Of a stretch of DNA of 64,000 bases, positions 9,354 to 17,028 are shown one piece after another; the stretch's first letter is position 1, and each line of letters begins with the position of its first letter. The notes below the pieces were generated by a model. It was given only the letters and a program-made list of their open reading frames with translations. It did not search any database and was not told the origin of the DNA. The position numbers and the translations under genes are program-made. Origin of the DNA: Lutibacter sp. B1 (GTDB lineage: Bacteria > Bacteroidota > Bacteroidia > Flavobacteriales > Flavobacteriaceae); contig NZ_JAAZUI010000007.1 in assembly GCF_012524075.1 (NCBI RefSeq), forward strand, positions 1 to 64,000, in the 5' to 3' direction.

Positions 9354-9689
9354 TTATGTTTGTAATTCTTTAAAAGGATCCCAGAAAAAGACATCAAAAT
9401 TTTGTATTTGGTTGTCTTTTACTTGAATTCCTTCATTTTCTAAAAGCTGTTGCATAAGATTGGTTCCTTCAAAATGATGTTTTCCGGTAAGTAACCCTTT
9501 TCTGTTAACTACCCTGTGTGCAGGAATGTCGTCTCTTCCATGAGAAGCATTCATTGCCCAACCAACCATTCGAGCAGATTTTGCTGCTCCCAAATATTTA
9601 GCAATAGCTCCGTAGCTGGTAACTCTTCCGTAAGGTATCAGTTTTGCTACATCATATACTTTTTCAAAAAAGTTAGCTGACTTTTTCAT
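9354..9689 (-). CDS. Alkyltransferase-like DNA-damage recognition protein (ATL)
   Basis: 111 residues with the MGMT DNA-binding fold. The active-site motif PCHR is PAHR (Ala57), so it cannot accept an alkyl group. ATL proteins bind O6-alkylguanine, flip it out and hand the lesion to nucleotide excision repair. The helix-turn-helix part (YGRVTSYGAIAKYLG, 20-34) and Arg40 are retained. It lies 17 bp after trmB on the same strand. A true methyltransferase with PCHR is encoded at 36393-36875. Confidence 0.9.
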   Translation of the reverse strand: MKKSANFFEKVYDVAKLIPYGRVTSYGAIAKYLGAAKSARMVGWAMNASHGRDDIPAHRVVNRKGLLTGKHHFEGTNLMQQLLENEGIQVKDNQIQNFDVFFWDPFKELQT

Positions 9690-9706
9690 TCGTTAAAAAT
9701 AATAAA

Positions 9707-10378
9707 TTAATAACGAATTCTAAATTTAATATAAGTGATAGGTTTTCCTTTTTCCAAATATTGGCTTTCGTAAAATGTTTGTGTAGATGTTACTTCTTTT
9801 GGGGCGTGATAATTTTTGTAAATATCGTGATGAGCATATAAAATTTCGTGCCCTTCACCGTGTAGTAAACCTAGTGTATAGCCATGCATAAATTCACTAT
9901 CGGTTTTGAGATTTACTATTCCTTCAGGATTTAAAATATGGTGGTATTTTTTTAAAAACTCGGTATTTGTTAGTCTGTGTTTTGTACGTGTATATTTTAT
10001 TTGAGGATCAGGAAAAGTTATCCATATTTCTGAAACTTCATTTTCACCAAAAAGCAAATCTACTAATTCAATTTGTGTTCTTAAAAAAGCTACATTGTTT
10101 AAATTTTCTTCTAAAGCAGTTTTAGCTCCTCTCCAAAATCGGGCACCTTTAATATCGATACCTATATAATTAATGTTTGGGTTTTTTCTTGCTAAATCTA
10201 TGGAGTATTCCCCTTTTCCACAACCTAATTCTAAAACTATAGGGTTACTATTATTAAAATATGTGTTCCAAACACCTTTTAATGGGAAGCCATCAAGTAC
10301 TTCTTGTCTTGTTGGTTGAATTACATTAGTGAAAGTTTCGTTTTCACGAAATCTTTTAAGTTTGTTTTTACTCCCCAC
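9707..10378 (-). CDS. trmB: tRNA (guanine-N7-)-methyltransferase
   Basis: Methylates G46 in the variable loop of tRNA using S-adenosylmethionine. 223 residues; the AdoMet motif VLELGCGKGEYS is followed by INYIGIDIKGARFWRGAK and the family motif WITFPDPQIKYTRTKHRL. Length is normal. The ATL gene follows closely on the same strand. Confidence 0.95.
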   Translation of the reverse strand: MGSKNKLKRFRENETFTNVIQPTRQEVLDGFPLKGVWNTYFNNSNPIVLELGCGKGEYSIDLARKNPNINYIGIDIKGARFWRGAKTALEENLNNVAFLRTQIELVDLLFGENEVSEIWITFPDPQIKYTRTKHRLTNTEFLKKYHHILNPEGIVNLKTDSEFMHGYTLGLLHGEGHEILYAHHDIYKNYHAPKEVTSTQTFYESQYLEKGKPITYIKFRIRY

Positions 10379-10427
10379 GGGTTTTATTTAAAAAGAAAAG
10401 AATTATGTAGGTTTATTATCTATTAAA

Positions 10428-10625
10428 CTATTGATTTCCTGCTTTTTTGTATTTGTTTAGCTCTCTTAGCCAATAGATAAAGAATCCAAATGAAATGATT
10501 ATGAATAACCAATTAACTGTATTTTGAAGCCACCAGTTATCCATAGATCTAATTGCATTGTGTGGAGCAAATAAAATATTAGTACAAAAATCACCAATAG
10601 CTTTAAAAATATTGTTTGCAATCAT
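10428..10625 (-). CDS. Small membrane protein, Flavobacteriaceae-specific (probably DUF6341)
   Basis: 65 residues with an amphipathic N-terminal part (MIANNIFKAIGDFCTNILFAP), then one membrane helix (about 37-55) and a basic tail. The function is unknown. I believe this corresponds to DUF6341, which is often found beside the DUF6427 gene that diverges from it here. That name is from memory and unverified. Confidence 0.65.
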   Translation of the reverse strand: MIANNIFKAIGDFCTNILFAPHNAIRSMDNWWLQNTVNWLFIIISFGFFIYWLRELNKYKKAGNQ

Positions 10626-10645
10626 AACTTAATTATATTTACAGG

Positions 10646-10653
10646 CAAAAGTA
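10646..10653 (-). promoter_or_regulatory. -7 promoter element for the 65-residue membrane protein
   Basis: The minus strand reads TACTTTTG, matching TAnnTTTG, 21 bp upstream of the ATG, within the 40-bp divergent gap. Confidence 0.4.
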
Positions 10654-10665
10654 TAAAATATAGTA

Positions 10666-11589
10666 ATGATAGCAAATTTTTTTAAAAAAACTAAGCCTGA
10701 AAACGTTTTTAACATAGTATTGCTGTTGTTTGTTTACTATTTAATTTCTCTATTTTTATCAAATACAGAAGGATTTACGGTACTAATTTGGGTAAAAAAA
10801 ATTAGTTTCTTTTTGTGGCTTATCTTCTTTTTATTAAGTGTAAATTTTATAGTTAAAAAAAATAATTTGACACAAGATAATTTATATGCATTACTTATAA
10901 TAGTATTGTTATTGGGTACATTTTCTGAAGCAATGTTTTTTAATAGAATTATTTTTACAAACATTGCATTACTATTGGGTTTTAGGAAAATTTATAGTTT
11001 AAGAACGCATTCTAATACAAAAAAGAAATTATTTGATGCAGGATTTTGGGTAGGAATAGCTGCTTTGATTTATTCTTGGAGTTTGTTTTACCTGATTTTA
11101 ATTTATATAGGGATTATAGCTTATAGAAAGTTAAATATAAAAAACCTATTTATACCGTTAATAGGTTTTATAATGCCGGTAATTATATATTTCACTTATC
11201 ATTTTTATTTTGATAGTTTATCGGTTTTTTACGACAGATTTATTTTTGATTACAGCTTAGATTTTGTTTCGTATAATAAGTTTAAAATACTAGTTCCTGC
11301 AACTTTTTTATTAGCAACTATAACATGGTCTATATTTAGTGTTACTCCCAAAATAGTTATGGTAAGTAATAAACTAAAATTCTCTTGGATTGTTTTACTA
11401 CATCACGTATCAATATCTTTGTTAGTAGTTATTTTGTCGCCAATTAAAAATGGATCGGAAATGTTATTTTTAATATTTCCGGCAGCAATTATAATTGCTA
11501 ACTTTATTCAAAAAAGTGGATCAGTAATATTTAAAAACGTTGTTTTGTATGTGTTTTTTGCAATATCTGTTGTAGTGTACTTTTTATAG
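10666..11589 (+). CDS. Polytopic membrane protein (probably DUF6427)
   Basis: 307 residues, almost entirely hydrophobic, with about eight or nine membrane helices and short loops. No catalytic motif is visible. It diverges from the 65-residue membrane protein and its last six bases overlap the end of upp on the other strand. I recall this arrangement in other Flavobacteriaceae under the name DUF6427. A role in the membrane is all that can be supported. Confidence 0.65.
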   Translation: MIANFFKKTKPENVFNIVLLLFVYYLISLFLSNTEGFTVLIWVKKISFFLWLIFFLLSVNFIVKKNNLTQDNLYALLIIVLLLGTFSEAMFFNRIIFTNIALLLGFRKIYSLRTHSNTKKKLFDAGFWVGIAALIYSWSLFYLILIYIGIIAYRKLNIKNLFIPLIGFIMPVIIYFTYHFYFDSLSVFYDRFIFDYSLDFVSYNKFKILVPATFLLATITWSIFSVTPKIVMVSNKLKFSWIVLLHHVSISLLVVILSPIKNGSEMLFLIFPAAIIIANFIQKSGSVIFKNVVLYVFFAISVVVYFL

Positions 11590-12234
11590 TTTTGACCCGT
11601 AAGCCAAATCTCCTGCATCACCTAATCCCGGGACAATGTATCCTTTGTTATTTAAATGATTGTCAACAGTGGCAATCCATAATTTGGTATTTTCGGGGAA
11701 ATATTTTTGAATAAATTCTACACCTTCTGTAGAACCAATAATACAAGCTAAATGTATTTCTTTTGGAGTTCCATTCTTTTTTAAACCTTCATAAACATTG
11801 ATAATTGATTGTCCGGTTGCTAACATTGGATCTGCTAAAATCAATATTTTATTATCTAAATCAGGAGAGGCAAAATATTCAACTTTTATATCAAATTCAG
11901 TTTCATTAATATGTTTTCTATAGGCAGAAATGAATGCGTTTTCAGCATCATCAAAATAATTTAAAAGACCGTTGTGTAAAGGTAATCCGGCTCTTAAAAT
12001 AGAACATAAAACGATATCTTTTTTGGGTAATCCAATAATTTTGGTTCCTAAAGGAGTGGAAACACTGTTTTTTTTGTATTCTAAAGTTTGACTTATCTCA
12101 TATGCTAAAATTTCACCAATTCTTTCAATGTTTCTTCTAAACCGCATGCTATCTGTTTGAATTTTAACATCTCTTATTTCTGATATGAATTTATTTAAAA
12201 TTGAATTTTTGGAATCTAAAATATTGATAGTCAT
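11584..12234 (-). CDS. upp: Uracil phosphoribosyltransferase
   Basis: Salvages uracil to UMP with PRPP. 216 residues; the PRPP loop is ADPMLATGQS (134-143), with Gln where many family members have Gly. The RAGLPLHNG segment and the C-terminal PGLGDAGDLAYG match uracil-PRTases. The stop overlaps the convergent membrane-protein gene by six bases. Confidence 0.93.
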   Translation of the reverse strand: MTINILDSKNSILNKFISEIRDVKIQTDSMRFRRNIERIGEILAYEISQTLEYKKNSVSTPLGTKIIGLPKKDIVLCSILRAGLPLHNGLLNYFDDAENAFISAYRKHINETEFDIKVEYFASPDLDNKILILADPMLATGQSIINVYEGLKKNGTPKEIHLACIIGSTEGVEFIQKYFPENTKLWIATVDNHLNNKGYIVPGLGDAGDLAYGSKL

Positions 12235-12250
12235 AATAAATTATTTTCAG

Positions 12251-12258
12251 CAAAAATA
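12251..12258 (-). promoter_or_regulatory. -7 promoter element for upp
   Basis: The minus strand reads TATTTTTG, 17 bp upstream of the upp ATG. The predicted leader is only about 12 bases. Confidence 0.45.
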
Positions 12259-12357
12259 ACACAATATTATTATAAAATTAGCAAGTAATTATTGTTAATT
12301 TTTGTATATTAGGCTTGATTTAAAAAACAATTAATTAATTTAAAAAAAGAAAAAGAC

Positions 12358-12825
12358 ATGGGATTATTTTCGTTTATTAAAAACGCAGGTGCAAAAATTT
12401 TTGGAAAAGGTAAAACGACTGCTGAAGAAGCTGCAGAAGCATCTGCTGAAAAAGCCGGTAAACTTGTAAATGCAGTAGAAACTTTAGGTTTTGAGGTGTT
12501 GGATTTAAATATAGAAGTTAATGGTGACACCGCAACTGTTTGGGGTGAAGCAGCTTCACAAGAAGTTCGTGAAAAAGTTGTATTGGTTATTGGTAATACT
12601 GAAGGTATTGCTTCTGTAGATGATAGAATGACTGTTGCTGTTGAAGAGCCTGAAGCTCAGTTTCATACTGTAGAAAAAGGTGATTATTTGAGTAAAATAG
12701 CAAAAAAATATTATGGTGATGCTATGAAATATACTATTATTTTTGAAGCAAATAAACCAATGTTAACTGACCCTGATAAAATTTATCCTGGTCAAGTTCT
12801 TAGAATTCCTGTATTGGAAGACTAA
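12358..12825 (+). CDS. kbp: BON-LysM potassium-binding protein, YgaU/Kbp family
   Basis: 155 residues and colinear with Escherichia coli Kbp over its whole length. It opens MGLFSFIKNAGAKIFG, has a BON domain (about 45-98, ending GIASVDDRM), and a LysM domain (about 102-152, FHTVEKGDYLSKIAKKYYGD, then PDKIYPGQVLRIP). E. coli Kbp is a cytoplasmic K+ sensor. It has no signal peptide. The gene is monocistronic, with a strong terminator directly after it. Confidence 0.92.
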   Translation: MGLFSFIKNAGAKIFGKGKTTAEEAAEASAEKAGKLVNAVETLGFEVLDLNIEVNGDTATVWGEAASQEVREKVVLVIGNTEGIASVDDRMTVAVEEPEAQFHTVEKGDYLSKIAKKYYGDAMKYTIIFEANKPMLTDPDKIYPGQVLRIPVLED

Positions 12826-12840
12826 GGATTCAAAAATCAT

Positions 12841-12871
12841 AAAAAAGGCTTGCAATTTGCAAGCCTTTTTT
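12841..12871. terminator. Bidirectional terminator between kbp and the GT9 gene
   Basis: A 15-bp stem (aaaaaaggcttgcaa / ttgcaagcctttttt) has a single central base, so the real loop takes in the inner pairs. T runs occur on both strands. It sits between two convergent genes and overlaps the GT9 stop codon by two bases. Confidence 0.85.
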
Positions 12872-13907
12872 AATTCAATTTTGTTAAAATTGTTTCAACT
12901 ATTGTTTCGGGTAAAATACTTCTCATGGCATTTTGATAACCTTCACAAACTTTATTGCCGTAAATAGAACAAGGAATATTAGGATATTTTTCCAAATCGG
13001 GTAAAATAGCGTTTTTAAAAGGCTGATTAAAAGGTGCAAATCCGGTAAATGGATGTGTAATTCCCCAAATTGTAATTGTTTCAATACCATACATTGCTGC
13101 AAAATGCGCATTGCCGGAATCCATACTAATCATACAATCTAAATTAGAAATTAATGTAAGCTCTTGTTCTAATTTTATTTTCCCTGCTACATTTATGGTA
13201 TTTGCATACTTGTTTGCTAAATTATTTAAAATTTCAATTTCTTTTTTTCCACCGCCAAATAATAGAATTTTAATGTTTTCTTTTTTAGAAATTTTTAAAA
13301 TCACTTGCTCCATTAAATCCATTGGATACATTTTAGAACTATATTGTGCAAACGGAGCAATACCTACCCATTTTTCGTTTTTGATATCGGTAATTGCTAC
13401 AATTTCATCTGATAAAGTTTGTTTTGGAACAAATTCCGGATTAGAAAGATCTAGCTTAAATCCTAATTCTCTAAACACATCAGCGTAGCGTTCGTGTGTA
13501 GTTTTCAGTTGTTTGAAAATTTTACCTTCAGTGCGCGTTAATGCTTTTTTTTCTTTTCTTCCTTTATCAATAAAAGCTACTTTAGTAAACTTTAATCGAA
13601 ATAAAGTGCGAAGTATTTTTGAACGTAATACATTGTGTAAATCGACTACCTCTGTAATATTTAGTTGTTTTAATTCTTTAAAAAGTTTTAAAATTCCTAA
13701 AAAACCTTTGTTTTTTCCTTTTACATCGGCAGCATAAAAATTTACATTTTCAATATTGGTAAATAAAGGTTTTAAAAAAGGTTTTGATAAGACAGTAATT
13801 TTAATTTCAGGATGTTGTTTGGTAAATGCTCTTAAAACGGGTACAGTCATTGCAACGTCACCCATAGCAGAAAGCCTGATTACTAATAAATGCTTGTTTT
13901 GCTTCAA
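12870..13907 (-). CDS. Glycosyltransferase family 9 (heptosyltransferase type)
   Basis: Probably adds a heptose or other sugar to lipopolysaccharide core. The N-terminal nucleotide-sugar fold opens with HLLVIRLSAMGDVAM and the C-terminal half has the SMDSGNAHFAAMYG motif of ADP-heptosyltransferases. I chose the TTG at 13905-13907 (MKQNKHLL..). An in-frame GTG at 13944-13946 would add 13 residues but lies upstream of the -7 element at 13936-13943, so it should not be in the transcript. No other LPS core genes are adjacent. Confidence 0.88.
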   Translation of the reverse strand: MKQNKHLLVIRLSAMGDVAMTVPVLRAFTKQHPEIKITVLSKPFLKPLFTNIENVNFYAADVKGKNKGFLGILKLFKELKQLNITEVVDLHNVLRSKILRTLFRLKFTKVAFIDKGRKEKKALTRTEGKIFKQLKTTHERYADVFRELGFKLDLSNPEFVPKQTLSDEIVAITDIKNEKWVGIAPFAQYSSKMYPMDLMEQVILKISKKENIKILLFGGGKKEIEILNNLANKYANTINVAGKIKLEQELTLISNLDCMISMDSGNAHFAAMYGIETITIWGITHPFTGFAPFNQPFKNAILPDLEKYPNIPCSIYGNKVCEGYQNAMRSILPETIVETILTKLN

Positions 13908-13935
13908 AATAAAACGTATTGAATAATTCTTTAGG

Positions 13936-13943
13936 CAAAAGTA
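13936..13943 (-). promoter_or_regulatory. -7 promoter element for the GT9 gene, fixing its start codon
   Basis: The minus strand reads TACTTTTG. Transcription would begin around 13930, leaving about 23 bases before the TTG start at 13907 and excluding the upstream GTG. Confidence 0.45.
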
Positions 13944-14020
13944 CACAATAGTTTTTGTACAAAAAACAATAGCAGTTTGGTGTATTTTATATTAAAAACA
14001 CGCACTATTTAGAAATTACG

Positions 14021-14028
14021 TAAATTTG
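14021..14028 (+). promoter_or_regulatory. -7 promoter element for yicC-gmk-nadD
   Basis: Reads TAAATTTG, followed ten bases later by a near copy (TAAATTTTG), 18 bp before the yicC ATG. No TTG occurs at the expected -33 position. Confidence 0.45.
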
Positions 14029-14046
14029 CGTAAATTTTGAAATTAG

Positions 14047-14904
14047 ATGATACAATCAATGACCGGATACGGTAAAACCGTACTACAACTTCCTACTAAA
14101 AAAATAACGATAGAATTAAAATCGTTAAACAGCAAAAATTTAGATTTAAATATTCGAATTCCGTCTTATTACAGAGAAAAGGAATTGGATATTAGAAAAC
14201 AATTAGCAAATGAATTGGTGAGAGGGAAAATAGATTTTTCAATTTATATTGAAGATAACGGTTGCGAAGTTTCATCTAAAGTAAATGAAAATGTGGTAAA
14301 AGAATATATGAGCCAATTAAAAAACATTGTTGATACTGATGAAATGGAGTTGTTAAAAATGGCTATTCGTTTACCGGATTCATTAAAAACTGAAAGAGAA
14401 GAATTAGATGAAGAAGAGTGGAAAGAAATTCAGCTTGGAATTGAAGAAACTGTAGAAAAAATAAATGTTTATAGGTTTGACGAAGGGAAATCGTTACATA
14501 CCGATTTTGTTTTGCGCATTGCCAATATTGAAGAGCTTTTAGAAAAAGTGATTGAAATAGATCCAAAACGTATTGAGCAAGTAAAAGATAAATTAAAAAA
14601 ATCTATTGCAGAGTTGGAAGCTAAGATTGATGAAAACAGATTTGAGCAAGAATTAATCTATTATATTGAAAAGTTAGATATTACCGAAGAAAAAGTACGT
14701 TTAAAAAATCATTTGGAGTATTTTATAAAAGAATTAGATGAAGAAATTTCAAATGGAAAAAAATTAGGGTTTATTACTCAGGAAATAGGACGAGAAATAA
14801 ATACCATTGGTTCAAAATCTAATTATGCAGATATGCAAAAGTTGGTAGTTCAAATGAAAGATGAGCTCGAAAAAATAAAAGAACAAAATTTAAACGTATT
14901 ATAA
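14047..14904 (+). CDS. yicC: YicC-family endoribonuclease
   Basis: 285 residues. The start IQSMTGYGKT and the segment ELKSLNSKNLDLNIRIP are diagnostic, and the C-terminal DUF1732 region (LGFITQEIGREINTIGSKS) is complete. YicC proteins are RNases that degrade specific RNAs in other bacteria. It is the first of three tightly spaced genes with gmk (12 bp) and nadD (overlap), the standard flavobacterial order. Confidence 0.95.
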   Translation: MIQSMTGYGKTVLQLPTKKITIELKSLNSKNLDLNIRIPSYYREKELDIRKQLANELVRGKIDFSIYIEDNGCEVSSKVNENVVKEYMSQLKNIVDTDEMELLKMAIRLPDSLKTEREELDEEEWKEIQLGIEETVEKINVYRFDEGKSLHTDFVLRIANIEELLEKVIEIDPKRIEQVKDKLKKSIAELEAKIDENRFEQELIYYIEKLDITEEKVRLKNHLEYFIKELDEEISNGKKLGFITQEIGREINTIGSKSNYADMQKLVVQMKDELEKIKEQNLNVL

Positions 14905-14916
14905 AATTAGTTAACT

Positions 14917-15492
14917 GTGAAAAAAGAGGGAAAACTTATTGTTTTTTCGGCACCTTCAGGTTCGGGTAAAACTACAATTGTACATCATTTGCTCAATCAG
15001 CCCAAATTAAATTTAGATTTTTCAATCTCGGCAACATCGCGTAATAAAAGAGGAACTGAAGAACACGGAAAAGATTATTATTTTATTTCAGCTGAAAAAT
15101 TTAAAAAACATATTGAAAAAGATGACTTTATTGAGTGGGAAGAAGTTTATACTGATAACTATTACGGAACTTTAAAAGAGGAAGTAAATCGTATTTGGAA
15201 GAATGGTAAACATGTAATTTTTGATATAGATGTAGTTGGCGGGTTAAATATAAAGAAGAAATTTCCAGAACAAACTTTAGCAATTTTTGTGCAACCTCCT
15301 TCAATAGAAGAAATGGAACGAAGACTCAGAAACAGAAAAACTGATAGTGAAGAAAAAATAAAAGAGCGGGTTGAAAAAGCTGAAAAAGAATTAAAATATT
15401 CCGAAGAATTTGATATTATTTTAATGAATGATAATTTGGAACAAACAAAACAAGAAGCATACAAATTGGTTGAAAACTTTTTAAGTAAATGA
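14917..15492 (+). CDS. gmk: Guanylate kinase
   Basis: Phosphorylates GMP to GDP with ATP. 191 residues, P-loop APSGSGKTTIV (12-22), GMP-binding SATSRNKRGTEEHGKDYYF and the lid region. The start codon is GTG at 14917. The last four bases (ATGA) overlap nadD, giving translational coupling. Confidence 0.96.
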   Translation: MKKEGKLIVFSAPSGSGKTTIVHHLLNQPKLNLDFSISATSRNKRGTEEHGKDYYFISAEKFKKHIEKDDFIEWEEVYTDNYYGTLKEEVNRIWKNGKHVIFDIDVVGGLNIKKKFPEQTLAIFVQPPSIEEMERRLRNRKTDSEEKIKERVEKAEKELKYSEEFDIILMNDNLEQTKQEAYKLVENFLSK

Positions 15493-16070
15493 AAGTAGGA
15501 CTTTTTTTTGGAACTTTTAATCCGATTCATATCGGACATATGATTATTGCTAATTATATGGTTGAATTTTCAGATTTGGACGAGGTTTGGTTTGTGATAA
15601 CACCTATGAGTCCGTTCAAACAAAAAAAATCTATGTTAAGTAATCATCACAGGTTGGCAATTGCAAATATAGCTGTTGAAGATTATCCAAAATTAAAAAC
15701 TTCAAACATTGAATTTAATTTACCGCAACCAAATTACACCATAAATACACTTATTCATATTGAAGAAAAGTTCCCAAATAATCAATTTTGTTTAATAATG
15801 GGAGAAGATAATTTAAAGGGATTTCAGAAATGGAAAAATTACGAAACTATTCTTGCAAATTATGAGTTGTATGTTTATCCAAGAATTTCTGACGGAATAA
15901 CTGAAAATCAGTTTAAAAATCATCCAAAAATTCATTATACAAAAGCTCCTGTTATTCAAATTTCATCTACATTTATTAGAAAGGCTATCAAACAAAAAAA
16001 AGATATAAGTACTATGTTGCCAACAAATGTTTGGAGCTATATTGATGAGATGAACTTTTATAAATCTTAA
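15489..16070 (+). CDS. nadD: Nicotinate-nucleotide adenylyltransferase
   Basis: Forms deamido-NAD from nicotinate mononucleotide and ATP. 193 residues, nucleotidyltransferase motif GTFNPIHIGHM (8-18), the C-terminal ISSTFIRKAI signature (about 157-166), and length as usual. The ATG overlaps the gmk stop. It ends the yicC-gmk-nadD unit; the next gene has its own promoter element. Confidence 0.95.
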   Translation: MKVGLFFGTFNPIHIGHMIIANYMVEFSDLDEVWFVITPMSPFKQKKSMLSNHHRLAIANIAVEDYPKLKTSNIEFNLPQPNYTINTLIHIEEKFPNNQFCLIMGEDNLKGFQKWKNYETILANYELYVYPRISDGITENQFKNHPKIHYTKAPVIQISSTFIRKAIKQKKDISTMLPTNVWSYIDEMNFYKS

Positions 16071-16134
16071 ATTTTAGCGAAGTTTTAACAGTAATAGCCC
16101 AACTGTTCAAAATTAATTACACAAAATTTCGTTG

Positions 16135-16142
16135 TATATTTG
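16135..16142 (+). promoter_or_regulatory. -7 promoter element for the membrane M23 peptidase
   Basis: Reads TATATTTG, an exact TAnnTTTG, 14 bp before the ATG at 16157. The predicted leader is under ten bases. Confidence 0.5.
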
Positions 16143-16156
16143 CTTTACATAAAACG

Positions 16157-17026
16157 ATGACAAAAAAAACTAAAAATAAAAGGAAGTTCAAACAAAAATT
16201 AACCAATAAATATCGATTGGTAGTTTTAAATGAAGATACTTTTGAAGAAAAATTAACATTTAAACTTAATCGTTTAAATGTTTTTATTTTTGGGAGTTTA
16301 TTTTCAATGTTACTAATAGTTGGTACTATATTTTTAATTGCATTTACACCACTTAAAGAATATATTCCAGGTTATTCATCTACCAAATTAAAAAAAGAGG
16401 CCACACAATTAGTTTATAAAGTAGACTCTTTAGAGCAAGTTTTAGAAGTTAATAATGTGTATATTCAAAAAGTAAAAGAATTATTAACCGGTAAAGTTTC
16501 TGAAGTTTTGTTTGATAAAGACTCAGTTTTACAAACCATTCAATTTGATAAGGACAGTGTAAATTTAGATCCGTCGGATATTGATTTGGAATTTAGGCAA
16601 GAAGTTGAAAGTGCAGACAGATACAGTATTTTTAATGAAGCTACCAAAAAAGCCGAAATTGTATTTTTTGCACCTGTTGTTGGTACCTTAACCGATGGTT
16701 ATAACCCTAAAACAAAACATTTTGCTGTTGATATTGCTGTAGAAATGGGTACGCCCGTAAAATCTGTAGCTGACGGAACAGTAATTTTTGCACAATGGAC
16801 TGCCGATACCGGGCATGTTATAATTGTAGAACATTCAGGTGGATTTATTTCAATATACAAGCATAACACGGCATTACATAAAGAGCAGGGGGATTTAGTA
16901 AAATCCGGCGAGGTAATTGCATCTGCGGGAAACACGGGAGAATTAAGTACAGGACCACATTTGCATTTTGAATTATGGAATGAAGGATATCCTGTAAATC
17001 CGGTTAATTATATAGATTTTGAGTAG
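16157..17026 (+). CDS. Membrane-anchored M23 metallopeptidase
   Basis: 289 residues. A basic cytoplasmic N-terminus (1-42) precedes one membrane helix (about 43-63), a heptad-like region (about 76-115) and a C-terminal LytM domain. All zinc and catalytic residues are present: His188 and Asp192 (HFAVD), His236, and His268 and His270 (GPHLHFE). It should cleave peptidoglycan cross-bridges from the periplasmic face. The GH3-like gene follows after 2 bp. Confidence 0.93.
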   Translation: MTKKTKNKRKFKQKLTNKYRLVVLNEDTFEEKLTFKLNRLNVFIFGSLFSMLLIVGTIFLIAFTPLKEYIPGYSSTKLKKEATQLVYKVDSLEQVLEVNNVYIQKVKELLTGKVSEVLFDKDSVLQTIQFDKDSVNLDPSDIDLEFRQEVESADRYSIFNEATKKAEIVFFAPVVGTLTDGYNPKTKHFAVDIAVEMGTPVKSVADGTVIFAQWTADTGHVIIVEHSGGFISIYKHNTALHKEQGDLVKSGEVIASAGNTGELSTGPHLHFELWNEGYPVNPVNYIDFE

Positions 17027-17028
17027 TA

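Noticed and set aside
13111-13737. Open frames antisense to the GT9 gene
   Set aside because: They mirror a well-supported coding frame, have biased composition and show no domains. The same applies to antisense frames at 6966-7211, 15162-15539, 46504-46881 and 47997-48413.
13908-13946. GTG start giving a 358-residue GT9 protein
   Set aside because: A -7 promoter element lies inside the extra codons, and the family normally starts right before HLLVIRLSAMGD.
14006-14030. TATTTAGA upstream of yicC as a third site of the metal-type operator
   Set aside because: The left arm is exact, but the right arm at the proper spacing (CGTAAATT) matches only five of eight bases, and yicC-gmk-nadD has no metal link. 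Chance is likely in AT-rich DNA.
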